Below are positions 44,001 to 53,800 of a DNA stretch of 64,000 nucleotides, one piece after another. Position 1 is the first letter of the stretch. The number at the start of each line of letters is the position of its first letter. The notes below the pieces were generated by a model. The model ran no database searches, had not been told where the DNA came from, and saw only the letters and a list, made by a program, of their open reading frames with translations. The stretch is taken from NCBI GenBank assembly GCA_905221605.1, contig CAJNDS010001112.1, forward strand, positions 559,972 to 623,971. The letters are read 5' to 3'. The position numbers were made by a program, and so were the translations under genes. The DNA is from Symbiodinium natans. Lineage: Eukaryota; Sar; Dinophyceae; Suessiales; Symbiodiniaceae.

Positions 44001-46803
44001 CTGTATCGAAGAGACTAAACCGACTCCCCTGTCCAAAGCGTCCCAGGGTGGACAGAACAAACCGGCTGGTCCAATCCGCTACGGCTTGCAGGTCCCATTG
44101 CTCGCGCCGAATAGCACCGACAGCACTGACGCCAGGACCCACAACAACGAAGTGGAAGGAGCCATCGGGACGACTGAGGCCGAGCTGCTCAAGTCTAGTG
44201 TTGACTGCGTCATGCCAGGCATGCTGAGCGATCTGTGCGTCAAGCTCCAGGCTCGTGGTAGTCTCAAAGAATGCTGCTGTGGGGACTGGCAGGGGTAGCA
44301 ACAAAGCGCCAAGGCCCGCCAACCTCTGAACGAAGTAGTCATTAGGCCTGATGTCTGGCGCTTGTGGCACCAACGAAACCCCCAGGTAGTCCCCATGCTC
44401 AAGCCTGGTGCCCTGTTCCCATTTGCGACCATTAACATAGAGCCCCTTTGCCCCGGGGTAAGCAGAGAGCAGTGTATCAGGACTCTGGTCCACTGGGAGG
44501 TTCACAAAGGAAAGCATTCCTTGGGGTCGGAAATCAACCCAAACGGAGATCGACTGAGGCGGTCTAGCGAGCCCCGGTGCCTCCGCTGCAAAGAGCAAGA
44601 TTTCTCGATGCGAGACCCGGTTTGGTGGTTGGCAGGGTGTCATCCTCACTGCACTCAAGCCTTGCGTTGCTTCCTGGCCCAAGGCGATAGCCCAGACACG
44701 TGCTAAGATCACCTCAGCTGGTGGATTCCCTTCGAACTCAGCCGTAAAAACCCCACGCCCTACCACCCCAAGCCTAACAAGCAAGTGCGTTCGTGGTGGC
44801 AACTGCTCAACAACGTGTGGCAACTCCTCCAGCACCTCGGTGGTAGTAGAAGTTGTCGTAGGTACTGGGCAATGAGACATGATAGGGCTGTCCTGCGTGA
44901 CAAAGCCGCCAACCCTGGGCTGTGCCGCTGCTGTGGTTCGAAGCATGGATTGCAGCAGGCCGGGGAAATTCACAGCCGTGGCAACTGTGTCAGTAACAAG
45001 GCAAACCTCTTCAGCCTCTGGCACAAGCAAAGCTCCATTCCTGGCAGTGGTTATGCAAAATTCAGTGGGTGGTTGCGCGAGCCCCCATTCACTTAATTTT
45101 TGCCGCGCTTTCTCGCACATCGCGTCCGCTGATTGCGGAGTGTTCAGAAGTGTGTGCAGAACGGCGATGTTGCGGATGTCAGGGCCAAAGATCCTGCGAA
45201 AATCTGCTAGGAAACCTTGCGGTCCTGCGGCACCCCGCGCCTCACTCGGAGACACGATGCAATGCGAATCCACATCTCTGACAACCGGCTGGCGCCAGAG
45301 ACAGTGTGTGCGCCACCCTTTTATGCCTGTCCGGTCCGCCATGCGCCGTGCCACAAGCGCCGCAAGCTCTTCTGGCGTGAGAAGCTTCGAAACAGTGACA
45401 ATCCAGGGGTGTTGTCCTGCAGAGTGGAAGGCGACAGTCATTTCTTGTTCGTTCTCATCCCTGTCCCTTGTCACACACTCAAAAGCGCAATCAAGCGTTG
45501 CAGCCTCACTTGAAGTACCTGAAGAGCTGTAGGTATTCAGGGATGTTTGTGGTGTCTGCTGTTCCGAAGGCGCGGAAAGCTCACCGAAGGGGGCACGTAC
45601 ACATAGGATTGCTGGCTCAAGCATGAGGATTCCGGGGCGGAAAGGGTCAGTCACGTCAACCCCCGGCGGCGCAAAATTCCACCTGAGCCTTGCGACATCG
45701 TGTGACAGTGCATGTGGTGTCCTACAAAACTGTGCGGCACGCAAAGCGGCCTCAAAGGCCGACACATCATCTTGCATGCCGAGGGTGCACAGGTCGAAAC
45801 CCGCAGGTCTCAGGTCAACCGGGACAGTGCGCCAGCCAAGCGGCAGGTTTGCACTGTGTAACACAAGCTGCACAACGGGCAAGTCAGGCAGTGGTCTTTG
45901 AAGAATAGAAACCTCAGTAACAGGTTGGACGAGGGTATGCCTGATCGCATCCTGGACAACCTCCCTGATGCCCCAAGCCTCCTCAATTCTTCGCCATCTG
46001 ACGTTGTCATGTGTGTCGAAAAAGGCGTATTGGTCTTGGTCGGGATGCGACCGCAAAAAGGCCTCAATGGCCGTCTCTGGAACTGGCAGCCATACTTTGA
46101 TAGAGGCCGTCGTATCAGGGCATGAGGGCGTGTCCGCCCGTTGTGCTGAGCCCTGAGCGCTGATGAAGAGCAGCTGCCCCTGTGCCGCTCGGGAGGGCCA
46201 CTCGCTGGAAGCACCAGCGTGGCCGATTCGGGTGGTCGTTAGCACAAGGTCTGGACGTTCTTTGGCGAGTGCATGGGTCCATGGAGGCGAGCCATGTCCC
46301 CGCCGATTCCGAGGTTCGGGACTCGGCCACGCAATTCCGGTATGAAGCTGGCAATGCCCGCATTCAGCTGTTGGTTCAATGCCCCTGGAAACCAACCTGG
46401 CACAAGGAACCTTGATGTGCCCCTCCTTATTGTACTGTACACTGTACAGCTGTCCTACTTGTGCTTTGTGCCGCTCGGCGACATGTCTATACATCGCTTG
46501 ACGCGCTTTATACACTGTACAAACCTCCGCTTGGTCGTCGAAGAAGTGCACCCTCCTCCCTCGAATATTGGGCATGGTCCCCAATTGCAGGCAAGCACAG
46601 TCTCTACGTGCAGGGGCTACAACAGCGGCAAGACTGTCCATGTGCACGCCGGAGTCTCCCTCCACGGAGTCATGTTCTTGGCTGCAATTGGTTTCCTCCT
46701 CCTCAACTGGCAGGCGAAGGTCAGCGTTCTCGAAGGGATTGTGTGCAACGTAAGGCGGAACTCGCACCTCAAATTGCATGCATAGGCCATAGACCTGCGC
46801 CAT
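40867..46803 (-). CDS. Retroelement ORF2, duplicated unknown modules plus RNase H
   Basis: About 1978 codons from the ATG at 46803 (context KWMAQVYGLC) to a stop at 40867. The same frame is open another 1.7 kb upstream, but there it only shadows ORF1. Two copies of module A (YAFFDTHDNVRWRR near 46.0 kb, YTVFDTAAQIQIRTYRR near 42.2 kb) share FDT, GW-x-x-VPVD and CT signatures. Two copies of module B follow Thr-rich linkers (TTTSTTTEVL and TTTATTLRPTTSTTT) and share YVNG/YING and L-x-x-GDY. At 41.31-41.01 kb is RNase H: FTDGS (D near 1843), GETEAL and SDCASAL. The last acidic residue lies in ORF3, so the functional frame leaves ORF2 near 41.01 kb. Modules A and B are unrecognised. B resembles a beta-grasp fold only by the NG-GDY pattern. 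Confidence 0.7.
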   Translation of the reverse strand: MAQVYGLCMQFEVRVPPYVAHNPFENADLRLPVEEEETNCSQEHDSVEGDSGVHMDSLAAVVAPARRDCACLQLGTMPNIRGRRVHFFDDQAEVCTVYKARQAMYRHVAERHKAQVGQLYSVQYNKEGHIKVPCARLVSRGIEPTAECGHCQLHTGIAWPSPEPRNRRGHGSPPWTHALAKERPDLVLTTTRIGHAGASSEWPSRAAQGQLLFISAQGSAQRADTPSCPDTTASIKVWLPVPETAIEAFLRSHPDQDQYAFFDTHDNVRWRRIEEAWGIREVVQDAIRHTLVQPVTEVSILQRPLPDLPVVQLVLHSANLPLGWRTVPVDLRPAGFDLCTLGMQDDVSAFEAALRAAQFCRTPHALSHDVARLRWNFAPPGVDVTDPFRPGILMLEPAILCVRAPFGELSAPSEQQTPQTSLNTYSSSGTSSEAATLDCAFECVTRDRDENEQEMTVAFHSAGQHPWIVTVSKLLTPEELAALVARRMADRTGIKGWRTHCLWRQPVVRDVDSHCIVSPSEARGAAGPQGFLADFRRIFGPDIRNIAVLHTLLNTPQSADAMCEKARQKLSEWGLAQPPTEFCITTARNGALLVPEAEEVCLVTDTVATAVNFPGLLQSMLRTTAAAQPRVGGFVTQDSPIMSHCPVPTTTSTTTEVLEELPHVVEQLPPRTHLLVRLGVVGRGVFTAEFEGNPPAEVILARVWAIALGQEATQGLSAVRMTPCQPPNRVSHREILLFAAEAPGLARPPQSISVWVDFRPQGMLSFVNLPVDQSPDTLLSAYPGAKGLYVNGRKWEQGTRLEHGDYLGVSLVPQAPDIRPNDYFVQRLAGLGALLLPLPVPTAAFFETTTSLELDAQIAQHAWHDAVNTRLEQLGLSRPDGSFHFVVVGPGVSAVGAIRREQWDLQAVADWTSRFVLSTLGRFGQGSRFSLFDTEGTVAARRLLVIVPLALDPLREYVRVHLSEESVVAFQLPHSELPSVTACLAPIDDPSARPVPGRAWYGPIFPSTELHPFVNFGGPRVRWRRWQAADGAQEARQRESLHRLSHEHAGAAGHERPRPGLFYFDSAEQEVPGGTTTATTLRPTTSTTTNMLAPGQPVVFLVTGSAIAGQQLVGTDVDSVIDALGDLVAAHITQQRAPWQGQIRLAQAHPGRNHDFREIIFVWFPMDLHVHVIVDARPVGGGLGHASVDTDVDVAALLPDRLRTAGTVAYINGVPSHLFADYLQDGDYVHFADDRPIIPAYPRAALFRRWPGLSVFALDVPTVEMFPLPVEQEAALEHIMGFLRDACDARQTLLGHHLPFAQPALVMSRIRGELLIYVPCRIPATSGQVAEALALLPEWQDASRIQDTGMLSGDAPIFLARDVYESRQTWHIIPVPYMLRLFTLWPVNEEVLRQTEDLPAPPHLRVSRQPTPSHGHVHFFHHRTTEGLSMLQLHARITSISSEPGTAGAGVTYAGHQAPAQAVCEQRLTAKQNALAMGVSSGCRADHFGASRPEELQLKPDDLDLVVDRVYLAAARTMAGPAGPEDERYTVFDTAAQIQIRTYRRDQRIEWLLADILRHAPRTVRVIQRLTVPVYGYPEPQFVLTAVAAPTGWQAVPVDCRSLGLGVCTVELQPLTGWREIGLSLRVTRPDLPSCQQTGEAFLEALADARLILRDAYRPQTDPIRAQLDQLQWLFVAERPPVPPVPSASDSDDRTVEQRKEQQGHSSLLQPGNPVQGGVVAAACDLIAPAPRISPSGQTLPIPTPLGRRCIDATHGIRPSKTVDSEPRKILHLATLLPEPEPGWLHGVNSDMLEHALEAHSLSRLHTHFWDVTGITLPVLALWSSLPAWDEHSPVSALYIFTDGSYCPNTETAAWAVVVVALQQTHIVKVGVQAGFVRQSMGRGAYDGETEALLHARAIALANRPVPAFIGSDCASALAATHAFCALPAEDPVVRGAAGLAFASAAHGQRRLPLQRDGRQHCQGDRSPSDGIRPGTSF

Positions 46804-46937
46804 CCACTTGCTGACGAAATCTGGTTCACTCTGTACCGAATGTGGCAGACAGTCCAGATTGACTCGCTCGACGCCTACTCCAAGATGGCAAGGCGGAGCT
46901 TCCTGCCCAACAAGGTCCCGCAGGCACGAGGTTGGGC

Positions 46938-47936
46938 TTAGGCAGGGGGCGAAGAGGATTGCGAGCCAGCTTCTTGCTCTTTGGCCTCTTTGGCCTCTTT
47001 GGCCTTTCGACGTGGAGTTCGCTCTCTGGCGTTGGCATCGAGCTCCTCCTTGGCGCCGTCCTTGACCTTCCGGAGAACCGAGATAAGCGCCTCTTCCTTC
47101 CGGACGGCACTTTCCTTGGCCTCTGCTTTGCGTGCATCCGCCTCGGCTAAGGCAGAGACCTCCATCTCCGCATCCTCCGCATCCAAGTCCACCACTTCCC
47201 CTTTGGTCTCCTCGTCCCCGGATGCTTTGGATTCCGCTGCGAGCGACCTTGTTGCTTGAATCATCTGCTGCTGCCACTTGTCTTCTGCAGTGGCAAAAGC
47301 TGTCATCGTCTCTGTCTTGGTGGCCAGCTGCTTCTCGAGAAGGTCGCCCAAACTTTCCACATAGCTGTACCATTCTCCAAGAAAAACGTCGCGTGACCTC
47401 CTGACCTTGCTCAGCTCCTGTTTGGCCTGGGACTGCAAAGCAACCAGACGATGCAGGGACTTCGCCGCCGCCTTGTGAGAGGTGTTGAGGTGCACGTCCA
47501 CGAGTAATCTCACCGTCTCCGGCAACTCTTCTCGGTTGCTGGAGAGGGCCGCCAGAAGCTCCGTGAAGGCCGGCGAGGTTTCGTTGCCCCCGGCTTGATT
47601 CGTCCCCGAAGGTAGCGCCGGCGGTGCCGCTGTTGGTGGGTTCGGCAAGTCTTTCAAAGCTGGAGCTCCCGTTGTTCGCTCCGGCTTTCCTGGGCCAGCC
47701 CCCTTGTGCTGGCCTTTGCCGCCCTTGCCTTTGTGCGCCCCTTTCTCTGGCGCCTCTGGCTCGCTGCGACGCCGTGGTGATTGCCTCCTCCTTGGCGACA
47801 CTGTATTCCTTGCTTGGGTCTTCCACGGTGCCTCTGAAGTCTCCGTGTAGTATTCTTGCCAGGCCTTTCCACAGCCCGCGCAGTACCAAGCATTTCCCCT
47901 GTTCTTTCGGCGGCAACTTCGACAATCCCACGCCAT
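46938..47936 (-). CDS. Retroelement ORF1, RanBP2-type zinc finger Gag-like protein
   Basis: 332 residues from the ATG at 47936. The frame is open further upstream but only with non-ATG codons, and MAW-D-C begins exactly at the finger. Residues 3-22 are W-x-C-x2-C-x10-C-x2-C (C5, C8, C19, C22), a RanBP2/NZF-type finger that in other proteins binds RNA or ubiquitin. A basic, G/K/P-rich linker follows (GAHKGKGGKGQHKGAGPGK), then a long helical region with coiled-coil character (about 130-300) and a K/E-rich tail. The likely role is nucleic-acid binding and particle assembly, inferred from position as first ORF. It stops 135 bases before the first ATG of ORF2, which lies in the -1 frame. Confidence 0.75.
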   Translation of the reverse strand: MAWDCRSCRRKNRGNAWYCAGCGKAWQEYYTETSEAPWKTQARNTVSPRRRQSPRRRSEPEAPEKGAHKGKGGKGQHKGAGPGKPERTTGAPALKDLPNPPTAAPPALPSGTNQAGGNETSPAFTELLAALSSNREELPETVRLLVDVHLNTSHKAAAKSLHRLVALQSQAKQELSKVRRSRDVFLGEWYSYVESLGDLLEKQLATKTETMTAFATAEDKWQQQMIQATRSLAAESKASGDEETKGEVVDLDAEDAEMEVSALAEADARKAEAKESAVRKEEALISVLRKVKDGAKEELDANARERTPRRKAKEAKEAKEQEAGSQSSSPPA

Positions 47937-48503
47937 CTTCGAGGTAGGGAGTCTTGACCACGAGTGGTGCCGCGCCAGCAGAATCCGAGCTGCCGTCAGT
48001 TTGGCTGGTGGAAAAACTGCCCAGCCTGAGCTTGCCGCACGCAGCAATGTCCGAGCTCTGGTTCTGGCCCTGCGATGCCTCCGGTGCCACGCTGGTTCCG
48101 AGGCACGTTTCGTAATTGCAGCCGAAAATAACCGCGGTGATGAAGAGCGCGATCCAGTATCCACCACCTCTCATGCACTGTAATGAAAACGTGGGACGGC
48201 GGCAGTCCGCAGCGTACCAGTTTGCAAATCCAGTGGAATTCCAGTAGTAAAAAGGGAAAAAATTGCCAGCGAGTCCCAGAATAGAGTGCTCGGGCACTTC
48301 AGGGTCTTCCTCGCGTTGCGTACAGAAGACCCTGGTCAAAAGAAGCCAGCAGTTGGTTAAGACCAAAAGGGCAGTCGCGGGCACCTCCTTGTCGAAGAAG
48401 ATGGCCAGTGTTGGTGCGGGCAGTTTGCCGCGCGTGGGTTTGCTGCAGAGCGGGAGTGGACCACTAGGGAAACTACACAACCCGACTCGAACAGAAACGC
48501 CTC

Positions 48504-48535
48504 GGTTTAGGGTTTAGGGTTTAGGGTTTAGGAAG
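48504..48535 (+). repeat. TTTAGGG array abutting the retroelement 5' end
   Basis: Four units. The first nine bases match the copy beyond the element's 3' end. Confidence 0.85.
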
Positions 48536-48969
48536 ACCCCACCTAGATTTTGTTCACAGGCCAAAAGAAAAAAACAACCGCCGCCGGTCCCCACCAAGGA
48601 ATTGCTGGCGGTCTGACGTTCGCTCCAATCTCCATGTTCCCGTACACCAAAAAGGACAGAACGGCTCACCCTAAACCCTAAACCCTAAACCCCTAGTGCA
48701 TCCAAAGGGTGATGAGGCCGAATCGATCTGCCATACGCCGCAGTCCCAGCTGACGGAGAAATAGGGGTTTTGGGGGGGGAGGGGGGGGGGGGGTTCCCAA
48801 ACTTGAGGGTCATAAGGGTTAAGGGTTTAGGGTAAGTTTAGGGTTCCCAGGGTACCGCTATTTTGGAAAAGACCCGTCTATTCATTTGCTTCTTGCACCG
48901 CAGTGTGGGGATGTTCTTGGCTTCAACACTCATATGGAAAGTGTTCTACACTAGGGTCCGTGCGGAGGT
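48536..48969. other. Unique block with short arrays
   Basis: Contains (CCCTAAA)3 at 48668-48690, poly-G at 48772-48793 and short TTTAGGG pieces. No supported gene. Confidence 0.5.
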
Positions 48970-49180
48970 CCGTCTTTGAATAAGCGGGTGCCATACTACA
49001 TATAGGAACCAAAAGAAACCCTGATTTAGAGAGCTATCCACATAGTTCTGCAACTGCAGTCGAGCAGCTTGCTTGCGAGATGGGGTTGAAATCCGCTGCA
49101 GCAATGCGGCTGGTGTCTTGAGAGACAAAGTGGAGTGTGCCGTGTTGCATGTCAATAGGACAGCTGAGCAAGAACAGCCC
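48970..49180 (-). CDS. Candidate exon, unknown protein
   Basis: Minus frame reading CSAVLLTCNTAHSTLSLKTP, AALLQRISTPSRKQAARLQL and QNYVDSSLNQG, about 60 codons before it enters AT-rich sequence. Natural helical composition. No ATG, so an exon if real. Downstream residues FFWFLYVVW may be intron. No family recognised. Confidence 0.35.
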
Positions 49181-49790
49181 TAAAGCCCTAAGCCCTAAGC
49201 CCTAAACCCTAACCCCCTACATTGCCCTAAACCCTGCACCCTGGCGCAGCATGGTGTGAGGCAGTAGTTGGCTTGGCTTCAAGGGGCATAAATACAGGTT
49301 GACCTCAGGGGCATTGGCCTTAGGGCTTTTTAGGGCACAATGCCAGCTTCATATGAAAGTCCGCTTGCTGAAGAAAGACTGGCACTACTGGCAACTACTC
49401 CTCTCAACTGCGCTTGCATTCGCTCCGGACCCGCTTTCTTTGTCACGACTTGCCCACGTTGTTTTTGCACAAATTCGGGTACGATGCAAGCAAGGAGTGC
49501 CAGAAACGCTTGGAAACTGCTCGTGCAAGAACCCAAAGCCTAAGTACTGGGAATAGTTACAGTAAGCTCATAAGGGAGCCTAGAACCACAAGAAGGTAAA
49601 GGGTACCACTAGGCTACAAAGTTATCCTCATACCCCCAAAGGCATAGAAAAGGGAATCCCAGCTGAAATCATCCTTAAACCCTGTTCCAACTTTCTGGAG
49701 TTCACTGTAAAACCAACTTGAGATCAGGGCGGACGAAAGCTACCCAGACCTTCCAAAATCCCTCAATTAAGGAATACACCTTAAATCTTC
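49181..49790. other. Unique block with overlapping frames
   Basis: Short CCCTAAG/CCCTAAA array at 49180-49215, then plus and minus frames of 60-85 codons over 49300-49560 without motif. A family J-related end lies at 49600. Confidence 0.4.
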
Positions 49791-49796
49791 TTTGCG

Positions 49797-49972
49797 GAGC
49801 AGGGTGAGAAGTACCTTAAGTAAGGTTCTAACCATAGCTACCTTACTCCTAACTAAATAATACACCTTAAAGCATATCAGGGAGCAGGGTGAGAAGTACC
49901 CTAAGTAAGGTTCTAACCATAGCTACCCTACTAACAACCCTGCTTGTAAGTACCCATGGACCTCCGAGTAGG
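49797..49972 (+). mobile_element. MITE-like family H, tandem copy
   Basis: GGAGCAGGGTGAGAAGTACC, TAAGTAAGGTTCTAACCATA occurs twice, and the right end reads AAGTACCCATGGACCTCC. The left arm is duplicated about 90 bases apart. Confidence 0.6.
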
Positions 49973-50100
49973 GCTCCAGGGAGAGGGCGTCGTCATGAAG
50001 GCAGATACAGGGTTTAGGGTTTAGGGTTTAGGGATGTTTAGGGTTCAGGGTAGCATGCCTCACAAGAAGGCTGGCCTTAGGCAAGGCTTCCGGCCCGGAG

Positions 50101-50213
50101 TTACCCAGAGTCGCCAAAAGCCCTGTATGAAGGAATATAACTTAAATCATATGAGGTTCCTATTACAGCTTAAGGCATCTTCCTTAGTTCAGGGGCTTTG
50201 GAGTCTCTGGGTA
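50101..50213 (+). mobile_element. MITE-like family A, degenerate copy
   Basis: TTACCCAGAGTCGCC to GGAGTCTCTGGGTA with AAATCATATGAGG core. A further half copy lies at 50380-50405. Confidence 0.6.
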
Positions 50214-51950
50214 CGTGCTTATGTAAGCATTTAACATGTTTTGCGTGTGAGAATGTCGTTTCCAAGCGCCCTTTTCAAAAGGAGCATGGCTCCGGCAAAG
50301 ACATGCACTCCACAGACGATTTAAAAGGGTGAAACAGGTTGGGCTCAAGCGGTGCTCTAGGTTGGTGAATGCGCAACTTACCCAGTGTACCTTGAATCAT
50401 ACTAGGGATACTACTATATGGTAAACAGAACAAGCCACTGCATTGGTTTGTTGCGACGAGGCGCATCTCTTGCCAGTAGCTTTTGCTCTGAAGGCGGCCA
50501 CTTTTACGTCTTGATGAAGATGGGACAAAGATGAAGAGGGCAGCTGAAGTATGTGAAGCTGCTAGAGTGACGGAACTTACAAGACAGTCCGGATGACTTT
50601 ACCCACGGTCGAACTAAAAACTCTTTCAGTATCGTGAAGTGAAGACGGCAAATTTTCTTGGTGACTCGCGGCGAGCCGAACCTGTGGGGTGGCGCGATCT
50701 GCTTCGATGCTGCCTAAGTATGCACAGTACCTTGGTCCCGCAGCAACCAGGGAATCTTATGCTTGGTAAGGCTTACAGGCACTTGAGGCTCACGGGTTTA
50801 TAGGGCGAATCGTACTGATTCTGAATTGGTATTTAGGAAAGGAAAGAGTCCCTGTACAATCCCTCAAAGGAGGCATGTGCTACCTAATTCCCTGACTTCC
50901 TATCAAATATACTTACTTGCTCTTCGGAGGGAATAAAGGAACTAGGCAGTAGGCATCCTATGCATAGATATATCTAAGAGGAAATTAGACTGTAGACATC
51001 CACTGGGGGATACCCTACAGTCATATACCCCAAAGTACCTATAATCCGAATTCCAGGACCCCGACCGTTCCCCCCCCCCCCCCCCCGGCGCCAATTATCG
51101 ATCATCAAACGTTCGATGACCTAGAAGGAAAGAACGTACTGGTGGATGCCTGGCTTTATAACAGGATACTGACATGAAAAAGATAAACTATCACCTTATT
51201 AACATAATGAAACAATAAACTTCCTGGAAATCATAAACCCACGATTGCCTTTACTAGGGACAACTAGGTGCACAGTTGCACAATGCACTGGCTTTGATCT
51301 GCTGTCAGCTCCAAGGGATAGACACATTTCAAGCCAGGATGATCCCAATCAAAGCCAGCCAAGGTGCTTGAAGGAACGCAGCTGGCTTGGCCAAGCTCTA
51401 CTCAAAGGGCTGTCGACTTGACGGCATTGTCTGAGTTGGAAGTACTTAAAACATGTGGCTTCGCTTGCGGACACTGAGCTCGCAGGACTCATATGTTTCG
51501 CCCTTTCGATCATTCCAACTCGCAGAGTTGCAAGGACGGGGACTGATGGACTTCGTGATCTACAAACGTGCGTGCGCCCGCTAGTTCGTCGTATATTTCT
51601 GACCTCCTTGGTCCTGAAATCCTCTGCCCTCTGCCTAGGCAGGACGTGCGTGAATTGAACATGCCTCGCTCTGACAGCCGTGTCACGCCGAGCACACGAA
51701 CATTGCCCGCAGTGCCCGCAATCGGCTGCACCCATGTAGCGTTTAAACCCACAACAGGGCTGTTAGTTGTAGCTGTCCGAAGAAAACCTGATGAATTGGT
51801 GCATGCAACCCTCTGGAAATGCTCACATACCTGTTATGAAAACTTCCGCTGCTTTTTGCACACCCACAGCGTAGCGGGCAAGGTCTCCAGTGCTCGTAAG
51901 AGTGCAACAACTAGCTGCGCTGAAGGCCAAGCTACCGAAATGGCTGTCTA
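50214..51950. other. Longest telomere-repeat-free stretch outside the retroelement
   Basis: About 1.7 kb without a single TTTAGGG array. It holds a C18 run at 51070 and overlapping frames at 51349-51951 (127-128 codons on each strand) with no recognisable motif. Possibly part of a large intron or intergenic space. Confidence 0.4.
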
Positions 51951-51964
51951 GCAGAGGTGAAGGC

Positions 51965-52040
51965 CTAAACCCTAAACCCTGATCCCTCAACCAAGTTTAG
52001 GGTTTAGGGTTTAGGGTTTAGGGGTTTAGGGTTGAGGGTA
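51965..52040. repeat. Short opposed arrays
   Basis: CCCTAAA pair and five TTTAGGG units around a 20-base block. Confidence 0.8.
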
Positions 52041-52174
52041 TAGGGATAAGGGTACACTCCCGAATTGTTGAGCTTGCCGGTCCTAACCCCAACCTCTTTG
52101 CCAGGCAGCCTTCAAAGATGATAACGCGGCATCGGAAAGATTGGGCTGCAAGCAATCCTAACAGAGAGAGAAAG

Positions 52175-52350
52175 AGATATGTGTATACATATATATATAT
52201 ATATGAATGAATGAATGAATGCATGCATGCATGCGTGCATGAATGAATGAATGAATGAATGAATGCATGAATGAATGAATATACAAATGTATGAATGTAT
52301 GAACTGTATAAACGTATGCATGTATGCATGTATGTATGTATACATGTATA
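52175..52350 (+). repeat. (GAAT)n/(GCAT)n tetranucleotide microsatellite
   Basis: TATATA leads into GAATGAATGAATGCATGCATG, repeated with GTAT variants. The I-H-S-F frames on minus are artefacts. Confidence 0.9.
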
Positions 52351-52820
52351 TGCAGGCATCATTGCCTGGGCTGTTGCTCTCTTTTTTCTTGAGAACTTCA
52401 TACCTCTAGAGATACAGACAGAGCAGGAGAAACAGCCCCAGATGCAGGTTTAGATAGATACGACAGACATGTGCAAAAAAAACGTGTCCATCTGCGGAAG
52501 GCGCAGCTTGTGTGGGCAGACAGACTCTGTGCTGTGTTGCGATGGCCATTTGTTTCGTGGGACTTGCTAAAGAGTTTGGTTGCCACAAATGATGTCTTCT
52601 GCCCGGCTGTTCAGAGATACATTCGTTCTAGAACTCATACGGCTGTCCGTATCTTTCCGGCATCCGGGAGACCAAAGGTCTCCGGACAAAAAAGGGCCAC
52701 GAATTCGCCAGTCCAGCAGGCATCTTTCGCAAAGCCAGGGATACTGAGGGCCCATGCATAGAAAGCTCGTCAGCAAGTCCTGAAGTCCTGGTTAACCTCG
52801 GGCTAATTACGGGTTTAGGG

Positions 52821-52911
52821 TTGGGATGTTCCCCCCTATGCTAGCAATCCTCAGTAGGGATTATAGTACCCCTATTAGAACCCTGGTTAGTATAAGTGGG
52901 AACATCACAAG
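52821..52911 (+). mobile_element. MITE-like family C, copy 4
   Basis: TTGGGATGTTCCCCCCTATG to TAAGTGGGAACATCACAA with GGATTATAGTACCCCTA core. Confidence 0.7.
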
Positions 52912-53432
52912 TTTAGGGTTTAGGGTACCTCCAACCTAAACCCAAAACCCTACGAATCCTACACCGCAACGTCCCTGAAGCCCTGCGTCGCAAGTAAGCC
53001 ATGAGTTCCTGAAGTAACCCTAAGCCCTAAAACCTAAACCCTAAACCTGAAGGTACCGAAATGAAATTACGGTGGCCTTAGGCCATGGGCTGCCACACTA
53101 TCCCTGCGATGCACCTCACCAGCCGCATGTCGGCTCGCTCATCACAGGCCTGGGTTTTTGGGAGTTTAGGGTTTAGGGTTTAGCTTCAAAACAACCTGCG
53201 AAATCCTGCGAAGACCTTCACACCGAGGCTGCAAGAAGACCGATTTCGAGCCTTTTGCTGACCCACAAAAAGCAGCAACCCTAAACCCTAAACCCTAAAC
53301 CCTAAACCTTAAACCTTAAACCCTAAACCCCAAACACGAAGACTGCCCTACCAGTAGTGGCCTCATGTGGCCAAGAGAACTTCGTCCGCAGCAATCTTCA
53401 GGATGTGTTCAGGGCCGGAAATCCAATCAGAA

Positions 53433-53539
53433 GTACCCAAAGAGCCCAATACCCCTTGAATATACCTCAAATCATATTCAGGACCCCTATATTTAAAAGT
53501 ATCTTCCATAATTAAGGGGTATACAGGCCTCTCTGGGTA
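53433..53539 (+). mobile_element. MITE-like family A, copy 6
   Basis: GTACCCAAAGAGCCCAATAC to GGCCTCTCTGGGTA with ATCATATTCAGGACCCC core. Confidence 0.7.
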
Positions 53540-53749
53540 GCTGAAGAAATACCCCCCCCAAACCCGAAATCGCCCCAATGCTGCACACCCCAAACCCTTA
53601 GCCCCTGCACCCTGAAACCCCAAATGCCCACCAAAAATCCCAAAAACCCTCCCCTCTATATCAATTATCCCGCCCAAATCCTAAACCCTAAACCCTGTGC
53701 CCCCCTAAGGGTTTAGGTGTTAGGGCCCCCTCCTTTCGCCCCAGCAGCC

Positions 53750-53800
53750 CTAAACCCCAAACCCTAAACCCTAAACCCTAAACCCTAAACCCCAAAGAAG
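53750..53800 (-). repeat. CCCTAAA array at the end of the zinc-finger gene
   Basis: Six or seven units. On the minus (sense) strand they read TTTAGGG and supply the GFRV-stop tail of the upstream frame. Confidence 0.85.

Larger units (their letters stand above)
36804..48503 (-). mobile_element. Non-LTR retroelement, about 11.7 kb, in telomere-like target
   Basis: Minus-strand element with three ORFs, no long terminal repeats and a short A-tail (TTTTT on plus at 36804-36808). GGTTTAGGG is present immediately outside both ends (36795-36803 and 48504-48512), read on the element strand as CCCTAAACC. This fits target-primed insertion into a telomeric repeat with 9-base duplication. It also lies in the orientation in which element and C-strand agree at both ends. 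GC content and codon use differ sharply from the mosaic around it, and no arrays occur inside. The untranslated leader is about 570 bases and the trailer about 140 bases. The frameshift at about 41.01 kb is either programmed or a lesion in this copy. Confidence 0.85.

Noticed and set aside
36860-48200. Many plus-strand and other-frame ORFs of 60-217 codons across the retroelement
   Set aside because: They are antisense or out-of-frame shadows of ORF1-ORF3, which carry intact catalytic motifs.
46938-48480. N-terminal third of the 2537-codon frame as coding
   Set aside because: It overlaps ORF1 in another frame, is R/G/Q-rich with no motif, and begins with TTG. The real ORF2 probably starts near 46803.
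52018-52401. Minus ORF rich in I, H, S, F (127 codons)
   Set aside because: Translation of the GAAT/GCAT microsatellite.
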